Assembly: GCA_964006375.1 (NCBI GenBank)
Contig: OZ023267.1
Coordinates: 13,468,846-13,532,845 of the forward strand
Length of the DNA: 64,000 nt
Origin: Tillus elongatus
Lineage: Eukaryota > Arthropoda > Insecta > Coleoptera > Cleridae
Reading direction: 5' to 3'
In this document: positions 1 through 13,505 of the stretch, piece by piece
Position numbering within the stretch: the first letter of the stretch is position 1
Layout: the number at the start of each line of letters is the position of its first letter
Notes under the pieces: generated by a model
Told to the model about the DNA's origin: nothing
The model's database searches: none
Seen by the model: only the letters and a program-made list of their open reading frames with translations
Program-made: the position numbers and the translations under genes

Positions 1-628
<628 letters not shown>

Positions 629-904
629 GCAAAATAGCATATTAAAATTAATGAAAATACAAAATACATCGGAAAACGTCACCACGTAAAGTTATTTTGT
701 TATAAACTTGATCGCACTCAGCATAACATTATTAAAAAAAAACCTCCACGGTCATTAGGTTCATTAGGAAAAAGCTGGTTATTTGTTTCCCATGTACGCC
801 GTGCCGTGTCCGAAATAATTGAAAAAGTTTGGTTTACATTGAAATTTATATTTTTGGAATTTTATGTTTTAAAGATGACTAACTTAACTTATTAAAAGGC
901 CCAA

Positions 905-948
905 ATTATGTGTTCTAGGGGCTCAAATTCGGACACATTTAAAGAAAA
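905..948 (-). mobile_element. ACGCA-family fragment (5' arm)
   Basis: The stretch with gttctaggggctcaaattcg matches the reverse complement of the 5' arm of the ACGCA family, most clearly the copy at 60137-60662. It is cut short on the right by a LINE family B insertion. Confidence 0.45.
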
Positions 949-954
949 ACTTGG

Positions 955-1251
955 GTGGGGCGGTTCGAGGGGGACCTCGCATTCAGACTCCGCGGCGAGG
1001 GGGAGGAATCAGTCCAGAATATCTTGTGCGAGTGTAAAGCTCTGGACCGCAAAAGACAACTGATCTACGGTCAGTATAGACCGGAGACAGAGCAATATAA
1101 AACTTCACCCTATCAATAGCTGTGCAGACTAGTTCAAGGCACAGTTATTTTGGAATGGGTGGAGTAAAGAGACTAAGGGCATGCACAATAAGCCAAAGGC
1201 TGCAGTGCTTTCGGGGCGGCGAAGTCGCGGACGAGCCCTGAGGAAAAAAAA
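955..1251 (+). pseudogene. LINE family B, 3' fragment (CCHC knuckle and 3' UTR)
   Basis: Nucleotide match to the 3' end of the family B copy at 54986-55889: the segment encoding the C-x2-C...H...C knuckle (here CGAGGGGGAGGAATC and onward), the conserved RQLIYG segment, then the 3' UTR with gacgagccctgaggaaaaaa and an A-tail. It is 5'-truncated and carries small changes (a stop in CCCTATCAATAG). A short ACTT repeat at both ends may be a target-site duplication, but the A-tail makes this ambiguous. Confidence 0.75.
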
Positions 1252-1720
1252 CTTCGAAAGTTAGAAAGCTGTGACCAAAGCGATTTTTTTAAATAAAAAT
1301 TACTGAAACTATAAACTACACAAATGAGGTGAAGAAAAAACGTAATTTTTTTAAATATATACTTCAAGGTTTATACTTGTAAATGTTTTAGTTACTTTCA
1401 GAATCTTTTTGAAATATCCCCCAACATTAGAGATTCTTGTTCTTTCATTTTTGGACATCGATCGCCAAAACACAGCATTATGATGTGACCAAAGATTACA
1501 TTATCCCAGCTTATTTTGGATATTTTCTATTGCGAGTCTTCTTCCACCTATTACATTATTTACTTGGAGGAGTTCATATTTCGTTACCTTCATCGAAATA
1601 ACCCATTCAATTTACTTGGAGGAGTTCCTATTTCGTTATCTTCATCGAAATAATGCATTAACTGATTTTATTATTGTTTTTAGTATTATTGCATGTGTTA
1701 TCTTGACAATTGTCGTTTTT
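1252..1720. other. Non-coding; contains a two-copy 52-bp tandem repeat
   Basis: A 52-bp unit starting tttacttggaggagtt occurs at 1559-1610 and again at 1611-1661 with few changes. No gene was seen. Confidence 0.7.
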
Positions 1721-2060
1721 AGTGAATTTTCTTTAAAAAAATTCGCTAATGAGGAGATCCCGATCTTTGAATTTTGTAAAAATTTCCTCAAATGAGCGCT
1801 AATAGGCCCCTTAGAACACATATCCGGGGTCAGTTTTAATTTTTATAATAATAAGTTCGTTAGGAAAATCGGCCCAGGTTTTCCCGGAAAATTTTGTGTT
1901 TTATCTCGAATTTTTTTTCCGGAATAACCAAGTAAGGGCAACCAAATTTGCTTTGCGGGTTTATATCATTATAGGTGAATTACCTACCAAAATATAGCTC
2001 TGTAGATTGAAAGACAAAAAAGTTATAGGCATCTAAGGACGAATAAATTGGGGTTTTCCT
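1721..2060 (+). mobile_element. ACGCA-family element without microsatellite core
   Basis: It begins with agtgaattttcttt and a matching aaaaaattcgct inverted partner, then the gagatcccgatctttg block, the aaatgagcg block and catatccggggtcag. There is no (AT)n expansion; it passes through taataataag directly into the right-arm block containing ttcgttaggaaaatcgg. The terminal hairpin is not found, so the 3' end is lost. Confidence 0.6.
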
Positions 2061-2571
2061 GTTTTCGTCAAAAAGTCAAAGTTGCTATTTAAAATTGGCA
2101 ACATTTAGGCAAAGAACCTGAAACTAATACGTGCCATGGAAAGAAAATGTTTCAAGAAGAATGTTTTACAAAGCCTTAAGTCTTAGCTTTAACCGTCATT
2201 GTCCTTCATTCCACTAAAATATTTCCAGAAAATTCATTTCAAATAGACCCTTTCTCTGATGCTTTGGCAGTAGTAGTCTTAGTTATAGAGTTTATCGTTT
2301 AATGGTATAGGTATACTTTTGTCGAATTTTCGTAAAAAGTCAATCAAGTCAATCAACATATCAGTTATTATACAAGATACGAAAAAAAAATTGTTTACAT
2401 TAATTATAGGGTGTCTTGAGCTACATCTTAAAAAATATTTCTCCAATCACAGAGGATTGCCCATAAGTCGTTGGTGTTACAATTTTTCTATTTTTGTTTT
2501 TAATCGAACACGCCTTATCTAATTGCTTGAATTTTCCATCGAAATATAATGCATGTTTGTAAAAAAGGAAT
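2061..2571. other. Non-coding, nothing recognised
   Basis: AT-rich, with no supported gene. The short open frame around 2319-2522 has no recognisable family features. Confidence 0.4.
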
Positions 2572-2884
2572 TCGGGACGCAGCAAGTGCGTTGTGGTAGC
2601 GAATTTTCATTAAATGCTTCAAATTTGAATAGCTCAATTTGCTATTAACCTATAAGGTTGACCAAGAAACCAGTTTTTCCGGGAACACTTTAAGTTTACT
2701 TTCGGAAATTTTTGTACATTTTTAAACAATAAAGTTATTTTGATTAAACATGGCACATTGTTTATACTATATAGGTTATACTGGTAACCAAATTTGAAGC
2801 CTGCTTTCTTAAAAAAAAATATTTGCTATTAAAATCATTTTTATGAAAATTGACTACAATAACGCACTTGCTGCGTCCAGACTT
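2572..2884. mobile_element. Foldback copy of the ACGCA family (same end at both termini)
   Basis: The left edge reads tcgggacgcagcaagtgcg and the right edge reads cgcacttgctgcgtccag, so both termini are the hairpin end in inverted orientation. About 310 bp in all. It has no coding potential, and the 5' arm and microsatellite core are missing. Confidence 0.7.
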
Positions 2885-4028
2885 TTTATTTGATATATTA
2901 AATGTATATTGAAGTTACAAAAAATGAAGAGCACTACTCTTATACGCTTCTCATTTGTTTTGTTTATCTCGCCAGTAAAACATGCACAGACAGTGGAACT
3001 TAAAAAACCTTGCAGTGGAAGCTACTAGGACCGATGCATTTTAAGATTGTAAACCGTGAGAAAATTCTACAGATTGTTGCACAATGTAAGCGTATGTTGT
3101 TCAAGGTCGGAGCTCGCTAGACTTGTTCTTGGACGTTAACCTTTTACTGGCACTGAAGTTCCAGCTTTCTATTTACATATTTTTTTGTCAGTTTCTTTTC
3201 CCATTGTTTTGTCTCTCAAGCCGCTTTTTATTCCATTGCCTAGTATTTATGAGATACAAAACGGGCACACAAAAAGTAGTTTTTTATTAGGTAATATAAC
3301 AATTTTACACTTAATTTTTCATGTAATATTAAAAATCCGCCTTTTAATAATATGGCTACCTTAACGGCAAAAAAAAATCACTCTCTCCTAGCTTCGTAAA
3401 GGAGGAAGCGTTTAAAAAATCAGTACTTTTAAATTTGGTACAAATATACACGGCTATCTCCAGAAAACTTTAAAATCTGATTATATTTTAAGTTATATTT
3501 GTTGTGGGATTGACATGCTTTTACAACAGAATTTTTCTAGGTGAAGAAAATTAATATTAAATGTTAATGTAGTTATCTATACATTTCCTAGCTTTCTAAA
3601 GGCCAAACCCTTTAAGAATCAGTACTTTTAAAAATAGGTACAAATAGACGGGCCATTCTGAATGAAACTAAATTCTGATTACCTATATTTTAAATTAAAT
3701 TTGTTGAGTGATTGGCATGTTTTAACACCTGAATGTTTGCAAGGTGAAGAAAATGTAGATTAAATGAATATATGTATATAAAAAAATGCCTATTTAAATC
3801 ACGTATCTATACAAAATAAATAAAAATAATCAAAACATCTGATAATTACACGAGACTACAACCTTATAAAGTGTACCTAGAATCCTAGACCAGAGACTTT
3901 TCCCTATCATTAAGAACATCGCACTGGCATTTAAAGTTGTTCCATTCTGTAAGTCTGAAACTCATTACGATTATGACTGCATAAATATAACAAATTACTT
4001 TCCGGAAGAGCTTTTGAGGTTCTAAGGA
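2885..4028. other. Non-coding; contains a 200-bp tandem duplication
   Basis: A segment starting tcctagctt at 3386 is repeated at 3586 with about 75-80% identity by eye (shared blocks atcagtacttttaaa, aggtgaagaaaat). Period about 200 bp, two copies. No gene was seen. Confidence 0.65.
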
Positions 4029-4120
4029 GTGAATTTTCTTTGAAAAAATTCACTAATGAGATTGCGACTTTTGAAAACATTTCTACAAATGAGCGTTATT
4101 TAGGAATCCCAGGTCGTTCC

Positions 4121-4126
<6 letters not shown>
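4029..4126 (+). mobile_element. ACGCA-family 5' arm
   Basis: It starts gtgaattttctttgaaaaaattcac, the family's terminal inverted repeat, followed by the cgacttttgaaaacattt and aaatgagcgttatttagg blocks, then runs into (TA)n. A second copy of the same arm, same orientation, lies beyond the LINE at 6450. Confidence 0.7.

Positions 4127-4193
<67 letters not shown>
4127..4193. repeat. (TA)n microsatellite
   Basis: A pure TA tract between an ACGCA-family 5' arm and the 3' end of a LINE family A copy. Confidence 0.95.
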
Positions 4194-4195
<2 letters not shown>

Positions 4196-6450
4196 ACAAC
4201 ACACCACGAGGGCTTACAGCCTAAATACTATCGTACCGTGGGTGTCGACAAGGAGGAAAGAGGCAACTTGTTAATTCTGGAGGTTCGGAGGAGAAGAAAA
4301 AACACGTGCCGGCAAGGAATTCCACAACTTTGAAGTCCTCGGGACAAAAGAGCGGGCATAACAAGATACTCTATGCCTGGTGACCTGGACAGTAAGATGG
4401 TGCATTCGCTCTGTTCCCCTTGTATATCTGTTGGGGGCAGCAGGTGGAGGAACTATGGAAGAAAGCTCCTCTGAGCAGTGCCCGTGCAGATATCTGTAAA
4501 AGATAGATATGTCACCAACGGCACGTCGGTGGGCGAGGGTGGGGTTACCGATGAGACGTATAGATCTCTTCTGAATGTAGTCTAGGTTAGCGAGTGTAAA
4601 AGCGGCAGCGGCACCCCAGATGTGGGAGCAGTATTCGAGGTTTGGCCTCATTTGTGAAGTATATAAGGTATAGAGATTAGCTGGGTGAAAAGAGTACTTG
4701 CGACCCCGGAAGATGAAACCTAATTTCTTAGCAGCCGCTTCTGCAATTGATGTGACATGTTGGTGCCAATTGAGATTTCGATTCACAGAAATAACAACAA
4801 GTGAAAAGGACTCATTACTTTGAATAACTTAGTTGTTCATTGTGATGGGTTTCGGGCTGGTGTCTCTTATTGGATAGAAAGCAAGACTGAGATTTGGTGG
4901 AGTTGAATTGTACAAGATTTCTACTTCCCCAGTCTAATATTTTTTGGAGATCCACAGAGACAGAACCCTCCATGAGTCTGCGATCATCATCTAATTGGGC
5001 TAAAGAGACATGCTTAGAACATTGTATATTTGCGTGAAGGGTGCTGTCGTTTGCGTAACTGTGAACTGGGTTAGATGTGCTAGAAAGGAGGTCATTGATG
5101 TGGAGAAGAAACAAAGTAGGGGCTAAAGCTGAACCTTGAGGAACTCCTGCATTAATTGGATACAGTTTAGAGGAATGGCCATCCACAACAGATATGCTCC
5201 GGTTGGAGAGGAGATTTGCTGTCCAGGCACAGAGTTTTGGTGGTAGGCCATAGGCCGGAAGTTTATTAAGCAGCGCTGCATGCCAGACCTGGTCGAATGC
5301 TTTGGGTATGTCTAGAGCGACAATCTGGGATTCACCGTGTAGTTCCATAGACTTGTTCCAAGAATGGGTGACAAAGGAAAGGAGGTCGGCAGTTGATCTG
5401 CGCTGACGAAATCCATACTGCCTGTCATGGATTAGACTGTGTTTTTCAAGAAATCTTAGTAATTCGGTGTTTATATACTTTTCTATCACTTTAGAGGCGA
5501 CTGAAAGGAAAGAAATAGGTATGTAGTTGCTAGGAAGCGCTTTGGATCCTTTCTGGAGGACGGGTTGTACTCGAGCAGTTTTCCAGTTACTAGGGAATAT
5601 GCCTCTATTGTAAGATGTCTGAAACAGACCAGTCAGGAGATGAGCAAGTTCTGGTGCGCATTTTTTGAGAACAATTGCTGGGATCTCGTCAAGGCCAGAG
5701 GCTTTCCTGGTATTAAGAGAAGAGAGCATCTTTCGTAACTTTTTAGTGTTGAAAAAGATATCCGTCACTTTATGCCCGACATTGGGGACTGTTGGTGGTT
5801 CAAAATGTGGAGGTGGGTTGAGGGTAGAATTGCCGGCGAACAAGGCAAAAAGTTCAGCCTTGCCCAGGGCGGCAGAAACAATTTCATCACCTGAAACAAG
5901 AGATGGGAACGTGCTCTTGCAGAAATTATTCCCAATAGATTTAGTAAGAGTCCAGAAGGGATTGCTGCCGTTGGAGCTTGAGAGGACTTTGTTTTTGATG
6001 TGGTTATTAAACGAGTTTTTTTGCCTCAGAAAGAATGCGGACATAGCGGTTTCTTGCGTAGTTAAATGATTGACGGTTTTCTTGACTGGGATTGTGTAGA
6101 AGCATTTTGTGAGCTCTGACCTTTTCAAGTCTGGCCTTGTCACAGGATTTAGAGAACCAGGGCTTTGGAGTGGCTGAAGAGGTTTTCTGTGTACGTGGAA
6201 TAAATAATTCCATGCCAGCTTGAATAATTTCGGTGACGTTTTGTCAGATATCAGAGGGGTCAGGATGAGAGAAACAGACAGACGCCCGTGGAAATGAGGA
6301 AAAGTAATCCCGCATTTCGTCCCAGTTCGCGGAGTTGTCGTGCCAAACGATACGTGGGTGTGATGATTGCGCGACCTCGGGTTGCATTACGCAGGAAGCA
6401 GTGACCATGCCATGGTCTGAGCGACCAAGGGGTCTGCCGTGGCCTGTGCG
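4194..6450 (-). pseudogene. LINE family A, long copy with inactivated reverse transcriptase
   Basis: A non-LTR retrotransposon of CR1/Jockey type. Reading the minus strand: the end of the endonuclease domain (near 6400), a linker (6007-6213), then a 442-residue frame (4815-6143) with RT motifs: KASGLDEIP, GFRQRRSTADLL, ALDIPKAFD (motif A Asp present), GVPQGSALAPTLF (motif B) and YAND where other copies have YADD. The first catalytic Asp of the YADD box is therefore Asn. The C-terminal region (4271-4786, [10 protein letters not shown]...) is in another frame. The 3' terminus (gagggcttacagcctaaatac, reversed) abuts (TA)n. The 5' end is truncated within the endonuclease. Frameshifts lie near 6010 and 4800. 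It is a dead copy. Confidence 0.9.
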
Positions 6451-8079
<1,629 letters not shown>

Positions 8080-8151
8080 ATCACCACAACACATATTTTA
8101 AAGACCTTACGATCGTTTCACTGACAACGTCAGCGTCATCAGGGGATCAAA
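8080..8151 (-). mobile_element. Penelope-like terminal fragment carrying a hammerhead-like motif
   Basis: On the minus strand it reads hammerhead core, then ctttaaaatatgtgttgtggtgatttg, a downstream segment shared with the loci at 14.6, 23.1 and 49.8 kb. It directly abuts the ACGCA element that begins at 8153. Confidence 0.55.
8105..8144 (-). ncRNA. Hammerhead-ribozyme-like motif 1 (best-preserved core)
   Basis: The minus strand reads CTGATGA, then stem II GCTGAC-GTT-GTCAGT, then GAAAC, a GATC loop closed by AC/GT, and GTA as the predicted cleavage triplet. Flanking CCC and AAGG could form only a weak stem I. One C lies between CTGATGA and stem II, one base more than the textbook core; it could pair with the G of GAAAC. 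Tiny stem III is known from Penelope-associated hammerheads. Activity is not shown. Confidence 0.55.
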
Positions 8152-8459
8152 GAGCCTGGACGCAGCAAGTGCGTTATGGTAGTGAATTTTCATAGAAATG
8201 ATCTGACACAAAATATTGTATTATAACTTTTTTTTCTTGTAACATAGAAATCTAAATTTTGCTGTATAGTTGACTTTTTATATCGTTAACCTACCTACCA
8301 AATTTGGTTATCGTAGCTTTTTTATTTTTTGAAATCAACATTTTTTTCGAATGAAAACTCAACATTTTTCCGGAAAACCTCGTCCGATTTTCCTGACTAA
8401 CGAACTTATTCAAGCCATTTACAAAAGGAAGGTACATGCCAAATTTGATCAAAATCGGC

Positions 8460-8462
<3 letters not shown>

Positions 8463-8553
<91 letters not shown>
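8463..8553. repeat. (AT)n microsatellite
   Basis: Left half of the element core, directly followed by LINE sequence. Confidence 0.95.
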
Positions 8554-8919
<366 letters not shown>

Positions 8920-9040
8920 TGAAACTGACCCCGGATATGGGTTGTTCTAAGGGTCCTAGTTCGCGCTCATTTGCAATTTTTTTTCAAAATTCAAGTCGGG
9001 ATCTCCCCATTAGTGAATTTTTTCTACGAAAATTGACTAA

Positions 9041-9768
9041 AATTCTAAAATTAAATCAACAGCTACAGTGTATTTATATCGCACCTGGGTAGACGAACTA
9101 ATCCGAAGTAAAAATTGTAGTCGGCGACCCATCGTTTGTCTATTGTGTCAATATTGAACGAAAGAGGTCGAAGAACTACTACTTAATCTTCTGGTTGACA
9201 AATTTATGAGCTTTTATCTAATTTGAAGGATAATGGGCTTAAAATGAAAGGTACCGAAATATTTACGGAAGCTCACGTTCTTTTTGATCTAAAAATTTCA
9301 CTATGTGAATGTTGGAGCCCGTGAAGAGCGCCAACAAGCACATCTGGCGAACAGACCAATAACAACCGCCCATATTTTTTTGAAAATACTTTTTTTTTAA
9401 GATGGGCGGTTGTTATCGGTCTATTCGCCATATAATAATACAAAGTAAGATCTATTTCGAAGCTGCGACAAACCAGAATATCTATAGCATAGTAAACCTT
9501 GATATGTCTAATGGGCTGAGTATGTCGGCAGTATAAATAGTGAAAATTAGGGGGGCCGGACTTGATTCTTGGGGCGGGACTCCTGCAGAAGTGAAAATAA
9601 ATCCACAATTTTATTAAATGTATTAAAATAAATATTAAGCGCAACAAATAGTGTATAGTTAACAGCGTGAAATACCGTAGAAAAGTTCAGCGATTCCAGC
9701 ACAGAAATCATGTTTGCGTCTAAAAATTTGATTATATTATCGGATTACCTACCCACTAAGTAACCAAT
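9041..9768. other. Non-coding; contains a 28-bp-arm hairpin
   Basis: Arms at 9346-9373 and 9402-9429 (core ataacaaccgcccat / atgggcggttgttat) pair with two mismatches around a 28-nt AT-rich loop. No gene was recognised; the minus-strand frame spanning it has no family features. Confidence 0.6.
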
Positions 9769-10290
9769 ATGGGACCGGCTCTGGGCGTGACAAGGAGCAC
9801 TGCCAGGGGAGCTATTAAGTCCTGGGTCAGAAACTAACACAAGGTGTACTGGCTAGACTGTCCAGGGCTCAGACATGGGAAGTCAATAATTGACGAACCC
9901 AGTTCAAAGAGAGCTGTGGAGCTGCTAAATCTTAGCAGAGAACAGCTCAGAAACATAACAGGTCTCTTGACGGGACACATTGCCGTCAAGAAACACCTGC
10001 ATAAAATAGGGTGGTTCGAGGGAGACATCGCATGCAGACTCTGCTGCGAAGGGGAGGAATCAGCCCAGCACATCTTGTGAGAGTGTAAAGCTCTGGACCG
10101 CAAAAGACAACTGATCTACAGTCAGTCTAGACCGGAGACAGAGCATTATAAAACTTCACCCTACCAATCGCTGAGCAGACTAGTTCAAGGCACAGTGATT
10201 TTGGAATGGGTGGAGTAAAAAGACTAAGGGCAGGCACAATAAACCAAAGGTTGCGGTGCTATCGGGGCGGCAAAGCCGCGGACGAGCCCT
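9769..10290 (+). pseudogene. LINE family B fragment (RNase H C-terminal part, knuckle, 3' UTR)
   Basis: It matches 55370-55889: CPGLRHGKSIID, AVELLNLSREQLRNITGLLTGH, then a knuckle changed to CRLCCEGEESAQHIL followed by a stop where intact copies read CEC. 5'-truncated, with a stop (AACTAACACAAGG) before 9844. The 3' UTR ends in A8. Its distal 224 bp are duplicated immediately downstream. Confidence 0.85.
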
Positions 10291-10578
10291 CAGGGAGGAA
10301 AAAAAACCAATCTGGGCTAATTGAGCGTAAACAATGCATTTCTAGGATGAAAATGCCGGAGACAGAGCATTATAAAACTTCACCCTACCAATCGCTGAGC
10401 AGACTAGTTCAAGGCACAGTGATTTTGGAATGGGTGGAGTAAAAAGACTAAGGGCAGGCACAATAAACCAAAGGTTGCGGTGCTATCGGGGCGGCAAAGC
10501 CGCGGACGAGCCCCCAGGGAGGAAAAAAACCAATCTGGGATAATTGAGCGTAAACAATGCATTTCTAGGACGAAAATG
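10132..10578. repeat. Tandem duplication of the LINE B 3' end plus 60 bp of flank
   Basis: Unit 1 (10132-10355) begins ccggagacagagcattat and ends tctaggatgaaaatg; unit 2 (10356-10578) repeats it with about two changes and one fewer A in the A-tail. The unit includes 65 bp of non-LINE flank (caatctggg...aatgc), so the duplication happened after insertion. Confidence 0.9.
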
Positions 10579-10695
10579 TTATCACTCGCCAAAAAAAATT
10601 ACTATGATATAAAGTTGTCTCGTACGATGATGTAAATATTCTTATGGTTGTGAAGTATAAATTGCAAATAGTCTATTTATTTTGCCCCTAAACCA

Positions 10696-10901
10696 GCGCC
10701 TCCGTGGCCGTGCGGGAAAGTCGATTCAGACTTTCCAATACGGACTGGGGGGACGACGGTTCGAGACTCACCGGCGGCGGATGATTTTTCAAATCACTGT
10801 CGTCGTTGAGAGCGAGCTCAAGGTGGAGGGTAGGTTAGTTTAGCTGAGCAAAAAGGGTCAGCAATGGCGTAATTGCCAATAAGCATCTTACCTTTTTTTG
10901 T
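10696..10901 (+). mobile_element. tRNA-derived SINE with 10-bp target-site duplication
   Basis: The head resembles a tRNA: GCGCCTCCGTGGCCGTGCGGG holds an A-box-like TGGCCGTGCGG, and about 60 bp later GGTTCGAGACTC is B-box-like. A 120-bp unrelated body follows, ending in a T7 run. CCCTAAACCA occurs directly before (10686-10695) and directly after (10902-10911) the element. RNA polymerase III transcription is inferred from the boxes. Confidence 0.8.
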
Positions 10902-10911
10902 CCCTAAACCA

Positions 10912-11487
10912 CAGCGTAACTGTTGATTATGCTGTGGCTAAACCATTAAAGAAGCTATTGTGTGAGCGAAACCGGTCATACAGGCTAATAAATGTGTAGG
11001 TCTTTTTAAATTGTTTTATTAAATGATATATAAATGTTAGCTTCTGACTACAATTTCTGCTTCGCCGTTTAGTATGGCAAATTGATTTTCGTGAATCATT
11101 GACTACATTCTTAGTCATTGAGTAATATTGTATTAATTCCTGGATTTTATTGCTGTTATCAGTGAAAAACAATTTACTGCTCAACTTTATTTACTTCTAG
11201 TAGAAAGTAGGGGTTTAAATGATGTGTTTTGGCCTGCTTTCATATTTAGAACTTGCTAGAACCCAAAAACAGGTTACTTTTAACGCAGTAATTCAATGCC
11301 TGTAATTATTTCTAATGAGCACAATTTTGTTACTTCCAAAACCTCACGTGTGGAGGTATCGCATCGGCGACAAAAAAATTCTTGCTTAAACGTCGTAAAA
11401 ACTATCAAAAGATACAGAAAAGGTGATTTGGGAACGAGAATTAATTTCTGTCGGCCCGTATGTCTGTCTGTTTGTAGCCACAATAAC
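10912..11487. other. Non-coding; older dispersed repeat interrupted by LINE A
   Basis: 11390-11480 (cgtaaaaactatcaaaagatac, ctgtcggcccgtatgtctgtctg) matches 13223-13320. The LINE copy at 11488-12905 sits inside this repeat. Confidence 0.55.
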
Positions 11488-12905
11488 TGCTCGAGTACAA
11501 CCCGACCCCAAAGAGAGGATCCAAAGCGCTTCCTAGCAACTACAGGCCTATTTCGTTCCTTTCAGTCGTCTCTGAAGTGATGGAAAAGTATATAAACACC
11601 GAATTACTCAAATTTCTTGAAAAACAGTCTAATCCACGACAGGCAGCATGGATTCCGTCAGCGCAGATCAACTGCCTACCTCTTTCCTTTGTCACCCATT
11701 CTTGGAACAAGTCTATAGAACTACACGGTGAATCCCAGATTGTCGCTCTAGACATATCCAAAGCATTCGACCACGTCTGGCAAGCAGCGCTGCTTAATAA
11801 ACTTCCAGCCTATAGCCTACCACCAAAACTCTGTACCTGGACAGCAAATTTCCTGTCCAACCGGAGCATTTCTGTTGTCGTGGATGGCCATTCCTCTAAA
11901 CTGTATCCAATTAATGCAGAAGTCCCTCAAGGTTCAGCTTTAGCCCCTACTTTGTTTCTTCTCCACATCAATGATCTTCGCTCTAGCACATCCAACCCAG
12001 TTCACAGTTACGCGGACGACAGCACCCTCCACTCAAATATACAATATTCTAAGCCTGTCTCTTTGGCCCAATTAGATGAGGATCGCAGACTCATGGAGGG
12101 TTCTGTCTCCGTGGATCTCCATTCTTAGACTGGGGAAGTAGAAATCTTGTACAATTCAACCCCACCAAATCAGTCTTGCTTTCTTTCGCATAAGAGATAC
12201 ACCAGCCCTAGACCCATTACAATGAACAACCAAGTTATTCAAAGTAATGAGTCCTTTTCACATGTTGGCATTTCTGTGGATCGAAATCTCAATTGGCACC
12301 AACATGTCACATCAATTGCAGAAGCGGCTGCTAAGAAATTAGGTTCCTCTTCTGGACTAGCAAATACTTTTCACCAGCTAATCTCTATACCTTATATACT
12401 TCACAAATAAGACCAAACCTCGAATACTGCTCCCACATCTGGGGTGCTGCTGCCGCTTCTACACTCGCTATCCTGGACATTCAGAAGAGAGCTATACGTC
12501 TCATCGGTGACCCTACCCTCACCCAATAGCAGCCATCTCTTGCCCACCGACGTGCCGTTGGTGACCTCTCTCTCTCTCCTTTATAGATATCTGCACGGGC
12601 ACTGCTCAGAGGAGCTTTCTTCCATAGTTCCTCCACCTGCTGCCCCCAACAGATATACCAGGGGAACAGAACGAATGCACACTTTTACTGTCCAGGTCAC
12701 CAGACATAGAACATCTTGTTTTTCCCGCTCTTTTGTCCCGAGGACTTCCAAGTTGTGGAATTCCTTGCCGGCACATGTTTTTCCTTCTCCCCCGAACCTC
12801 CAAACCTTCAAGTTCAGAATTAACAAGTTGCCTCTTTCCTCCTTGCCGACACTCACGGTACGATAGTATTTAGGCTGTAAGCTCTCGTGCTGTGTTGTTG
12901 AAATA
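11488..12905 (+). pseudogene. LINE family A copy (RT plus 3' end), frameshifted
   Basis: 5'-truncated in RT. The first long frame (11577-12128) has KYINTELLKFLEK, ALDISKAFDHVW (motif A), VPQGSALAPTLF and SYADDSTLH (YADD intact). Frameshifts split the palm/thumb and C-terminal parts (12147-12410, 12444-12866). The 3' terminus is ctcgtgctgtgttgttgaaata plus A. The host repeat resumes with actttagaacgaattgag, which matches the uninterrupted paralogue at 13321, so the insertion point is at AACT. Confidence 0.9.
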
Positions 12906-13505
12906 AAAAAACTTTAGAACGAATTGAGATATCATCTTCAAATTTGGTATACAGTTAGCACCCGATAAACGAGCTGTTCGGATTGTTTTTAGGTTAAATC
13001 GCTTTAGGGAGTAGGGACAAATGGCGGGTGATTGGGTAACAATTGACATTTTTTCGGTAAAACTCCATTAACATAACGTTTTAGGGATTATTTAGTAGAA
13101 ACATTTTAATTTCATCAAACATCTGGTATTCTGTGCTGAAATTAAATTAGCGGTTATATGTGTGGGGGTGAAATATTGTTGACAGAAATTTCGAAATGGT
13201 TTTTTTTTGTTGCTAAAACGGCGTAAAAAGTCTCAAAACATATAGAAAACTTGATTCTGGAACGAACATTTTTTTGTCTGTCGGTCTGTCAGCATGTACG
13301 TGTCCGTTAATATGCGCAATAACTTTCGAACGAATTGAGATATCATCTTCAAATTGGGTATCCAGTTAGCACCCGACAAATGAATGCTTCGAATTGTTTT
13401 TGGGTATGATCGCTTCAGGGTGTAGGGGATAAATGAGGCGTGTTTTGGTGAAAGTGACATTTTTTTCAATAAAAGTCGAGTAATATAACGTTTTAAAAAT
13501 TTCTG
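12906..13505. repeat. Dispersed repeat, two direct copies
   Basis: 12907-13030 and 13322-13440 share gaacgaattgagatatcatcttcaaat, cagttagcacccga and gtaggg-a-aaatg. Spacing about 416 bp. The family is unidentified. Confidence 0.65.
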
